Positions 19,496 through 25,293 of a stretch of DNA of 25,293 nt are shown in pieces. Below the pieces are notes generated by a model. That model did not search any database. It had not been told where the DNA came from and saw nothing but the letters and a program-made list of their open reading frames with translations. The stretch is taken from assembly GCA_021325365.1 (NCBI GenBank), contig JAJPHF010000167.1, positions 1-25,293 of the forward strand. The letters run 5' to 3'. The position numbers and the translations under genes were made by a program. Positions within the stretch are counted from its first letter, which is position 1. Each line of letters begins with the position of its first letter. This DNA comes from Pseudomonadota bacterium (lineage in GTDB: Bacteria > Chloroflexota > UBA6077 > JAJPHF01).

Positions 19496-20642
19496 CGTCC
19501 TCTGCTGCGGCCGTCGCTTTGGTAAGACTCTGCTCGGCACGAATCGCATCGTTGGCCCCTGCCTGGACAGCTATCCCGTCGGATGGTTCTCCCCCACCTA
19601 CCGTATGCTCGCCGAGGTCTGGCGCGATCTGCGGCGCTGGTTGGCTCCGGTCACCGCGCGGGTCAACGCCCAGGAGCGGCGCCTCGAGCTGCTCACCGGC
19701 GGCATCGTGGATATGTGGTCGCTCGACCAGCCCGACGCCGCCCGCGGCCGCAAGTACCGCCGCGTGGTGATCGACGAGGCGGCCATGATCCCCGCGCTCG
19801 CGGAGGCGTGGAACGCGGTCATTCGCCCGACGCTCACGGACTACCGCGGCGATGCGTGGTTCCTCTCGACGCCGAAGGGCCGCAACTTCTTCTGGCAGCT
19901 CTGGCAGCGCGGCCAGGACGTCGCCCAGACCGACTGGGCCTCCTGGCAGATGCCGACGGCCACCAACCCGTACATCGACGCGCGGGAGATCGCCGACGCC
20001 AAGCGCGACCTGCCGGAGCTGATCTACAGCCAGGAGTACGAGGCCGCCTTCCTCGAGGACGCCGGCGGCGTGTTCCGCCGCGTGATGGCCTGCGTGACGC
20101 TCCCCGGACTCGCGACCCCGGACCCCGACCACCCTCGCCAGACGGTGATGGGCGTGGACTGGGGCAAGAGCGCCGACTTCACGGCGCTCGGCGTGATCGA
20201 TGTCGCCACGGGCGAGCTGCTCGACTTCGACTGCTTCAACCAGATCGACTGGGCCGTGCAGCGCCAGCGCCTGCGCGCGATGTACGAGCGCTGGCGCTGC
20301 ACGACGATCCTGGCCGAGCGCAACTCCATCGGCGACCCGAACATCGAGGCGCTGCAGCGCGAAGGGCTGCCGGTGCAGGGCTTCACGACGACGAACGCGA
20401 CCAAGGCCCAGATCGTCGAGGGCCTCGCGCTGGCCTTCGAGACGAGCGCGATCCATCTGCCGCCGGTGCCCGAGCTGATCGGCGAGCTGCAAGCCTACGA
20501 GCTGGAGCGGCTGCCGAGCGGGCTGATTCGCTACGGCGCCCCGCCCGGCCTGCACGACGACTGCGTGGTCAGTCTGGCCTTGGCATGGCATGCGGCCCAC
20601 TATGGCGTCGTCGAGACGATGCCCGACCCCTTCGACTTCTAG
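19419..20642 (+). CDS. terL: Terminase large subunit
   Basis: 407 residues. It drives ATP-powered DNA packaging into the prohead and cuts the concatemer. ATPase: Walker A GRRFGKT (31-37), Walker B VVIDEA (116-121), coupling motif FLSTPKG (148-154). RNase H-like nuclease: first Asp in MGVDWGKSADFTALG (Asp247), acidic/Asn in ILAERNSIGD (about 298-306), final Asp pair in HDDCVVSLALAWH (380-381). The ATG lies inside the end of the GIY-YIG gene. No obvious ribosome-binding site, so translation may be coupled to that gene. The length is on the short side but all motifs are present. Confidence 0.95.
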   Translation: MRTVELHLPRPYPAQQRVVAEARRFNVLCCGRRFGKTLLGTNRIVGPCLDSYPVGWFSPTYRMLAEVWRDLRRWLAPVTARVNAQERRLELLTGGIVDMWSLDQPDAARGRKYRRVVIDEAAMIPALAEAWNAVIRPTLTDYRGDAWFLSTPKGRNFFWQLWQRGQDVAQTDWASWQMPTATNPYIDAREIADAKRDLPELIYSQEYEAAFLEDAGGVFRRVMACVTLPGLATPDPDHPRQTVMGVDWGKSADFTALGVIDVATGELLDFDCFNQIDWAVQRQRLRAMYERWRCTTILAERNSIGDPNIEALQREGLPVQGFTTTNATKAQIVEGLALAFETSAIHLPPVPELIGELQAYELERLPSGLIRYGAPPGLHDDCVVSLALAWHAAHYGVVETMPDPFDF

Positions 20643-20651
20643 GAGTGCCCC

Positions 20652-22013
20652 GTGGCCATCTTTGACCAGCATCTTCTGCAGCAGGCCGCGGCCGAGGAGC
20701 AGCGGCGCCTGCTGCGCATCCAGCGCGCCTGGCAAGCCTACTACGGCCAGCACCCGCGCGCGTTCAAGGTCCGCCCGGGCCAGGCCGACGACAACGTCGT
20801 GGTCAACAAGGCGCAGATCATCTGCGACAAGAGCGTCAGCTTCCTGTTTGGCCAGGAGGTCACCTGGTCGCTCGACGCCGACGCCGGCATCTCGGACGCG
20901 CAGGAGCAGTGGCTCGAGGCGGTCTGGGCGACCAACCGCAAGCTGGCGCTCTTGCAGGACCTGGCGCTCACGGGCGCGGTGACGGGCCACGCCTTCGTCA
21001 AGATCCGCCTGGAGGCGCCCTACCCGCGGCTGATCGACCTGGATCCCGCCACCGTCTTCCCGACCTGGGACCCGCACGATGTCTCGCAGGTGCTCGTCTA
21101 CCGCATCCAGTACAGCGGGCTCGACCCGAAGACGGGCAAGCCGCGCAGCTACCGCCAGCTCATCGCGCGCGACGGCGACCACTGGGTTATTACCGATCAG
21201 GAGAGCGAGCCCGACCAGACCATCTGGGTCACGGTGAACGAGGAGATCTGGCCGTATCCGTTCGCGCCGATCGTGGACTGCCAGAACCTCCCCGCGCCGC
21301 AGTGCTTCTGGGGCCGCTCGGACATCGAGGACGATCTGCTCTCGGTGAACAAGGCCCGCAACTTCATCCTGAGCAACTGGGTGAAGATCCAGCGCTACCA
21401 CGGCCACCCGCGCTCGTGGGGCCGCGGCTTCCGCGCCGCGCAGCTCGAAACCGCCGCCGACGGCACGATCGTCTTTCCCGACAAGGACGCCGAGCTGCGC
21501 AACCTGGAGATGCAGAGCGACCAGGAGGGCGCCTCGACGCTCGACCGCCGCCTCGACGAGGCCATCCACGAGATGGGCTGCACGCCCGCCGTGGCCACGG
21601 GCAAGCTGGAGAGCCTCGGCGATCTGTCCGGCACGGCGCTGCAGGTGCTCTACGGGCCGCTCGTCGAGAAGACGATCAAGAAGCGCGGGCGCTACGGGCC
21701 GCTGCTCGTCGAGCTGAACCGGCGGCTGCTGGCCATCCAGTTCCAGCGCGACGACCTGGTGGTCTCGCTCAACTGGCCCGAGCTGCTGCCCACCGACCCG
21801 CAGGAGGACGCGAACGTCGCGCTGCTCGATCAGCAAATGGGCATCGCGAGCAAGGCGACGCTGGCCGCCAAGCGCGGGTACGACTGGGACCAAGAGCAGC
21901 AGAAGATACAAGCCGAGGACAGCGCGATGGGCGACCGGATGCTCACGGCGTTTGATCGGGGCCAGTCTGGGCCTGACGGCGCCGGGCCTTCCGCTGACGG
22001 GCGTAGGCGTTGA
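20652..22013 (+). CDS. Portal protein (SPP1 gp6-like)
   Basis: 453 residues from a GTG at 20652; AGGAG is 6 nt upstream. The portal forms the ring at the capsid vertex through which DNA enters. Typical features: IICDKSVSFLFGQEVTWSLD in the N-terminal part, WATNRKLALLQDLALTGAVTGHAFVKI, the wing/stem region PFAPIVDCQNLPAPQCFWGRSDIEDDLLSVNKARNFILSNWVKI, and SGTALQVLYGPLVEKTIKKR. The C-terminal LLDQQMGIASKATLAAKRGYDWDQEQQKI is also found, diverged, at 22786-22935 after an antisense HNH gene. The final 17 or so residues are read from the antisense of the HNH gene, so the natural end has been replaced. Confidence 0.93.
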   Translation: MAIFDQHLLQQAAAEEQRRLLRIQRAWQAYYGQHPRAFKVRPGQADDNVVVNKAQIICDKSVSFLFGQEVTWSLDADAGISDAQEQWLEAVWATNRKLALLQDLALTGAVTGHAFVKIRLEAPYPRLIDLDPATVFPTWDPHDVSQVLVYRIQYSGLDPKTGKPRSYRQLIARDGDHWVITDQESEPDQTIWVTVNEEIWPYPFAPIVDCQNLPAPQCFWGRSDIEDDLLSVNKARNFILSNWVKIQRYHGHPRSWGRGFRAAQLETAADGTIVFPDKDAELRNLEMQSDQEGASTLDRRLDEAIHEMGCTPAVATGKLESLGDLSGTALQVLYGPLVEKTIKKRGRYGPLLVELNRRLLAIQFQRDDLVVSLNWPELLPTDPQEDANVALLDQQMGIASKATLAAKRGYDWDQEQQKIQAEDSAMGDRMLTAFDRGQSGPDGAGPSADGRRR

Positions 22014-22773
22014 CGTGCTCGCGGTTCTGCGCGCGCCACCTCCGCATGTACTCGGTCTTCCGAGTCGAGCGGCGATGGTCCCGAGCGCGCCCCCGCTCCC
22101 TCTGTCGTTCCCGCACACACGCGGGGCTGCACAGCTTCACCCGCGGGTTCTCGGGATAGAAGTCGCTACCGCAGACGAGGCACGCGCGCGGCGTGGCGTA
22201 GTAGGGCGCGTACTCGATCTCTTCCAGGCGGGTGACCTCCCGGTGGCAGATCATGCAGAGCGCGACCAGGTTCTCGGGACTGTTGTCGCGGCTCGCCCGA
22301 AACGGGACCACATGATGCACGTCCAGCGCGCGGCCATTCGCCTCGGGCGTCTTCCCGCAACGCCGACACACCCGATCGCGCTGGCGGATGGCATCCGCGA
22401 TCTGCGGCCAGCCCTCGCCATAGGGGAAGGGGCCGCCCCGGAAGTTCACGTGGTTGCGTCCGCGATTCCAGTCGTAGAAGTGCTGAGCGTTTACGAAGTA
22501 CACACCGCGCTTGTTGGCCTCCGCTCGGTTCGGCGGTATGTCAAAGACCGCTCCACAGCCGCACGCGCATTCAACGGGCACGCGCGACGTGCGCCCCGTG
22601 TTCCAAGGCTCGCGCTGGGGATTGTGTCGGTAGACGTTGGCGACGTTCCGCGAGCGCGTGGCCGCGCGGCACTCGGGCGCCCCGCACGTCGTCAGTTTGG
22701 CAGCCAGCGACGCGCGCCGCGTAAAAGGCTGCCCGCACACCGCGCAGGACTTGGTGACCGGGTTGGGTTTCAT
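21943..22773 (-). CDS. HNH endonuclease inserted in the 3' end of the portal gene (antisense)
   Basis: 276 residues on the minus strand, against all neighbours. Zinc motifs: CAVCGQPF...CGAPEC at the N terminus; CACGCG at 69-74; a canonical HNH at 125-185 (RDRVCRRCGKTPEANG, DVHHVVPFRASRDNSPENLVALCMICHREV), with His153/His154, Asn168 and zinc Cys136, 139, 173 and 176; then CLVCGSDFYPENPRVKLCSPAC; and a basic tail (RRSTRKTEYMRRWRAQNREH). Its 3' end overlaps the last 71 bases of the portal frame. Directly beyond its start lies a second portal-tail sequence. It behaves as a mobile nuclease inserted in the portal gene. The ribosome-binding site is poor (GGAG only 2 nt away). Confidence 0.92.
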   Translation of the reverse strand: MKPNPVTKSCAVCGQPFTRRASLAAKLTTCGAPECRAATRSRNVANVYRHNPQREPWNTGRTSRVPVECACGCGAVFDIPPNRAEANKRGVYFVNAQHFYDWNRGRNHVNFRGGPFPYGEGWPQIADAIRQRDRVCRRCGKTPEANGRALDVHHVVPFRASRDNSPENLVALCMICHREVTRLEEIEYAPYYATPRACLVCGSDFYPENPRVKLCSPACVRERQRERGRARDHRRSTRKTEYMRRWRAQNREHVNAYARQRKARRRQAQTGPDQTP

Positions 22774-22785
22774 GACTCCATGATA

Positions 22786-22935
22786 GATCAGCAATTGGGC
22801 GCTGTCAACCGCAAGCGCGGCTACGACCCCGACCAGGAGGCCGAGAAGCGCCAGGGCGAGCAGGCCACCGCCCAGCAGCTCGGCGCCCAGCTCTTGACCA
22901 ACTTCGAGAAGGGCCAGGACGGCCCGCCGCAGTAG
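22786..22935 (+). pseudogene. Remnant of the original portal C-terminus
   Basis: The reading frame DQQLGAVNRKRGYDPDQEAEKR...GAQLLTNFEKGQDGPPQ-stop has no start or ribosome-binding site of its own. It matches the current portal end, DQQMGIASKATLAAKRGYDWDQE...RMLTAFDRGQSGP. The DNA match at the boundary is 13 of 14: GATCAGCAATTGGG (22786-22799) against GATCAGCAAATGGG (21828-21841). The piece was cut off from the portal by the antisense HNH gene. AGGAG overlapping its stop still serves the next gene. Confidence 0.8.
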
Positions 22936-22944
22936 GAGATCAGC

Positions 22945-23196
22945 ATGCCTCGCCTTCGCCTCGCCGCGGCCTGCGTGGCCGTCGGCGCGCAAGCCGGCGC
23001 CCTCGCCTGGGCCGCCAACCTGCCCACCCCGCTCGACCTGGTGCAGCTCTACGCGCTCAGCAACGCGGCGCTCGTCGCCGTCGCGCTGGCCCCGCGCGAG
23101 TGCGTGCATCCGGGCCGCTGCCTGCAGTGCGCCTTTGAGCGCGCGAGCCGCAACCTCCATGCGTTCGGCCACCGCCTCCGCCGGCGCGGGCGCTAA
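22945..23196 (+). CDS. Small membrane protein of the head module
   Basis: 83 residues; AGGAG at 22934-22938, 6 nt before the ATG. One or two hydrophobic segments (LAAACVAVGAQAGALAWAA and LSNAALVAVALAP), then CVHPGRCLQCAFERASRNLHAF and a basic tail. Lies between the portal and the MuF-type gene, ending directly against the GTG of the latter. Function not recognised. Confidence 0.5.
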   Translation: MPRLRLAAACVAVGAQAGALAWAANLPTPLDLVQLYALSNAALVAVALAPRECVHPGRCLQCAFERASRNLHAFGHRLRRRGR

Positions 23197-24813
23197 GTGG
23201 CCGACATCTTCGCGATCGCGGCCCGGCACCGAGAGGAGTTGCTGCAGCGCGAGCGCCAGAGTGCCGTGCGCATGGTGGAGGCCTACGGCGCGGCGTGGCA
23301 GCGCATCCGCCACCAGCTCGGCGGCTTCGAGAGCCAGATCGCCCAGGCGCGCGCCCTCGGCACGGAGATCTCGCCCGCCTGGCTGCTGCAGCGCGATCGC
23401 TTACAGAGCCTCCAGCGCCAGGTCGAGGCCGAGATCGCCCACTTCGCGCGCTTCGCCGAGGGCCAGATCTGGAACGGCCAGCAGGCGGCCGTCGACGCCG
23501 CGCAAGCCCACGCCGAGGAGCTGGCGGGCGCCGGGCTCGGCCCGCCGCCCCCGGGCGTCACGCTGGCCTGGGACCGCTTGCCGACCGATGCTCTGACCGA
23601 CCTGGTGGGCTTCCTCGGCGACGGCTCGCCGCTGCGCACGCTGCTCGACGAGCTGGGGCCGGATGCGAGCGCCGCCGTGCGCAAGGCGCTCATCGCCGGC
23701 GTGGCGACGGGGCAGAACCCGACGGCGATCGCCCGCACGATCCGCGAGGCGCTGGGCGGCAACCTGGTGCGCGCGCTCACGATCAGTCGCACGGAAGTCC
23801 TCAGGTCCTATCGCGAAGCCAGTCGCCGCTCCTACCACGCCAACCGCGACATCGTGACGGGCTGGCTCTGGCAGGCGGGGCTGAGCAGCCGGACGTGCGC
23901 GAGCTGCTGGGCGATGCACGGCAGCTTCCATCGGCTCGACGAGCGCCTCGACGATCACCCGCGCGGCCGCTGCACGATGCTCCCCGTGACGAAGACCTGG
24001 GCCGAGCTGGGCTTTCCCGGAGTGCCGGAGACGCGGATCGAGGTACAGCGGGGCCCCGACCTGTTCGCCAAGCTGCCGGCCGCTGAGCAGCGCGAGATTC
24101 TGGGACCCGCCAGGTACGCGGCCTATCGTCAAGGCCTCATCACGTTGGACGACCTGGTCCACCGCAGCCACGACCCGCGGTGGGGTACGATGCGGCGGGA
24201 GGCCTCGCTGCGCGAGGTGCTCGGCAACGAGGAGGCGCGGCGACTGGTGGCGAGCACACGCGCGGGTGGGAGTGGCGGCGGCACGCCACCCGCGGGCCCA
24301 CCCCGGGGCGGCTCCGCGATGCCCCCGGCGGAGCGCGCCGCGCGGCAGATCGAGGAGCGGATTCGCCACAACCCCACGGAGTCGCTCTACGCCCTCGACG
24401 CCGCCGGCGCAGTGGTCTTCACCAAGGCCGGCGGCCAGCGCGACATCGCGCTCGATCTGCTGGAGGTGGCGCGGCTCCGCGCCACCGTGCTCACCCACAA
24501 TCATCCGGGGGGGAACGCTCTCTCGCTCGACGACCTGCAGGTAGCCACCATCGGGGATCTGCAGCAGATTCGGGCCGTGACGGCGGACTGGCGCTTTATC
24601 ATGCAGCGTCCCGCCGGCGGCTGGGATCTGACGTTCTTCCGGCGGAGACTGGCGCCCGCCTACCGCCGGCACTGGGAAACAGTGCTGCGGGAGCTCTTGC
24701 TCGCGGTGAATGATGGCCAGCTCTCTGAAGAGGCGGCGGCAGCGCTGCATCTGCACGAAACCTGGATGCGCGTCGCGCGCGAGCTTGGGGTAGAATACCG
24801 ACGGGAGCCGTGA
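23197..24813 (+). CDS. MuF/SPP1 gp7-like minor head protein fused to a JAB-like metalloprotease domain
   Basis: 538 residues from the GTG that follows the preceding TAA. Residues 1-110 are helical. The MuF core lies at about 160-265: AVRKALIAGVATGQNPTAIARTIREAL, ISRTEVLRSYREASRRSY, WLWQAGLSSRTCASCWAMHGSFHRLDERLDDHPRGRCTMLPV. MuF proteins are minor capsid proteins that help portal and genome entry and may be injected with DNA. After a Gly/Pro linker (355-378) a second domain at about 393-480 reads TESLYALDAAGAVVFTKAGG, then LRATVLTHNHPGGNALSLDDL. His434-x-His436 and Asp446 fit the JAMM metal site of RadC/JAB domains, with Glu395 as possible catalytic acid. The target of this domain is unknown. 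Confidence 0.88.
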   Translation: MADIFAIAARHREELLQRERQSAVRMVEAYGAAWQRIRHQLGGFESQIAQARALGTEISPAWLLQRDRLQSLQRQVEAEIAHFARFAEGQIWNGQQAAVDAAQAHAEELAGAGLGPPPPGVTLAWDRLPTDALTDLVGFLGDGSPLRTLLDELGPDASAAVRKALIAGVATGQNPTAIARTIREALGGNLVRALTISRTEVLRSYREASRRSYHANRDIVTGWLWQAGLSSRTCASCWAMHGSFHRLDERLDDHPRGRCTMLPVTKTWAELGFPGVPETRIEVQRGPDLFAKLPAAEQREILGPARYAAYRQGLITLDDLVHRSHDPRWGTMRREASLREVLGNEEARRLVASTRAGGSGGGTPPAGPPRGGSAMPPAERAARQIEERIRHNPTESLYALDAAGAVVFTKAGGQRDIALDLLEVARLRATVLTHNHPGGNALSLDDLQVATIGDLQQIRAVTADWRFIMQRPAGGWDLTFFRRRLAPAYRRHWETVLRELLLAVNDGQLSEEAAAALHLHETWMRVARELGVEYRREP

Positions 24814-24815
24814 AC

Positions 24816-25100
24816 ATGGCCGACGTTATCCAGATGGACCGCCCCGAGGACGCGCTGCCGACCATTAGTCGGGTCTGTGCCACCTGTGCCCACCTGCGCT
24901 GGGGGCCGGGCCGGCGCTGCGCGGCGTTCCCTGAGGGCATCCCGCTGCCCATCTGGCTGGGCGAGCACGATCATCGCACGCCCTACCCCGGGGATCACGG
25001 CATCCAGTACACCCGGCTCGCGCTCGCGGAGGCGCGCCAGCGTGCCCGCGCAGTGGAGCAGCCCCTGTCCCCGGCCGCCGATAACCTCCGCGTCGGGTAA
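24816..25100 (+). CDS. Small Cys-rich phage protein
   Basis: 94 residues from the ATG at 24816. GGGAG at 24803-24807 is 8 nt away, better than the GTG at 24810. A conserved metal-site-like pattern: VCATCAHLRWGPGRRCAAFPEGIPLPIWLGEHDHRTPYPGDHGIQY. Proteins with this CxxCxH...C.AFP.GIP...GD.G pattern recur as small genes behind the MuF gene in high-GC phages; the function is unknown. Confidence 0.65.
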   Translation: MADVIQMDRPEDALPTISRVCATCAHLRWGPGRRCAAFPEGIPLPIWLGEHDHRTPYPGDHGIQYTRLALAEARQRARAVEQPLSPAADNLRVG

Positions 25101-25121
25101 TCCCAGCTCGCATACGGTCTG

Positions 25122-25130
25122 TGCTATGCT
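25122..25130 (+). promoter_or_regulatory. Extended -10 promoter for the next gene block
   Basis: TG-C-TATGCT (25122-25130), 46 nt before the next ATG, preceded by GTC as at 16363. Matches the other two extended -10 boxes of the prophage in form, but not in downstream sequence. AAGGGAGG at 25165-25172 is the ribosome-binding site of the gene at 25177. Confidence 0.45.
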
Positions 25131-25176
25131 GCCTGTGGAGGCCGCCCTGTCGTGGGGCTGGCAGAAGGGAGGCGGC

Positions 25177-25293
25177 ATGCACCTGGAGAACATGGAGATC
25201 CGCGACCAGGGCGGCGGCGCGGTGCTGGTGGCGACCCTCCACGGCACGCGCGGCGAGATCCCGCTCGTGCAGGACCCGCTCCTCATCGAGAAG
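25177..25293 (+). CDS. N-terminal part of an unknown phage protein (cut by the window end)
   Basis: 39 codons, open to the window end: MHLENMEIRDQGGGAVLVATLHGTRGEIPLVQDPLLIEK. AAGGGAGG about 5 nt upstream supports the ATG. The position after the MuF block suggests a scaffold or head protein, but the visible part has no recognisable motif. Confidence 0.55.
   Translation, partial: MHLENMEIRDQGGGAVLVATLHGTRGEIPLVQDPLLIEK

Noticed and set aside
19440..22118. Very long antisense open frame (892 codons) opposite terL and portal
   Set aside because: It mirrors two clear genes, has shadow-like Arg/Leu/Ala/Val composition with no domains, and is explained by high GC at third codon positions.
21943..23313. 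456-residue HNH protein extending upstream of 22773
   Set aside because: The upstream part is antisense to the portal remnant and the two head genes; the zinc-finger start MKPNPVTKSC at 22773 fits the domain boundary.
23401..24756. Long antisense open frame opposite the MuF gene
   Set aside because: Same GC-driven shadow; no ribosome-binding site or domain.

Overview
The window reads as the left junction of a high-GC chromosome with an integrated, SPP1/HK97-type tailed prophage. The host flank (about 1-2960) holds the end of an alpha/beta hydrolase, a 5'-truncated DUF6282-type amidohydrolase, a small acidic protein, an F420-dependent luciferase-like oxidoreductase and an unknown membrane-anchored protein. 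F420 enzymes, DUF6282 and very high GC fit Chloroflexota (Thermomicrobia-like) or Actinomycetota; nothing here settles which. The host lineage is an inference.

The prophage starts near 2960-3030, next to a minus-strand tyrosine integrase. The minus-strand lysogeny block (3027-5956) runs repressor, small membrane protein, secreted two-repeat protein, integrase. A divergent control region (5957-6102) separates it from the plus-strand early genes. These begin with a Cro-like protein and continue with a SWIM zinc-finger protein, an excisionase-like HTH protein, a RecT-like annealing protein, a replisome-organiser-like protein with candidate iterons inside its gene, a RusA-like resolvase, a large ParB-domain protein, a Gp37/Gp68 (DUF5131) protein, and many small zinc-ribbon or membrane proteins. 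Most are translationally coupled (ATGA, TGATG or TAATG overlaps).

A clear intrinsic terminator at 16404-16447 splits the early genes from a middle block (16497-18326), which includes a catalytic-domain-only tyrosine recombinase. The packaging and head module follows: TerS, GIY-YIG endonuclease, TerL, portal, an antisense HNH endonuclease, a leftover portal tail, a small membrane protein, and a MuF head protein fused to a JAB/RadC-like metalloprotease domain. The window ends just inside the next gene. No right attachment site, tail, lysis genes, tRNA or CRISPR array is visible.

The most interesting signals are these. (1) Two HNH elements each sit beside a duplicated terminus of the gene they interrupt: the Gp68 start and the portal end. 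This suggests mobile endonucleases that bring or select a recoded terminus for an essential phage gene. A GIY-YIG gene overlaps the TerL start in a comparable place. (2) Three extended -10 promoters, two with a shared transcript start, one followed at once by a terminator. (3) The MuF-JAB fusion. (4) Two Tat-like exported proteins carried by the prophage. (5) Candidate origin iterons inside the replication gene.
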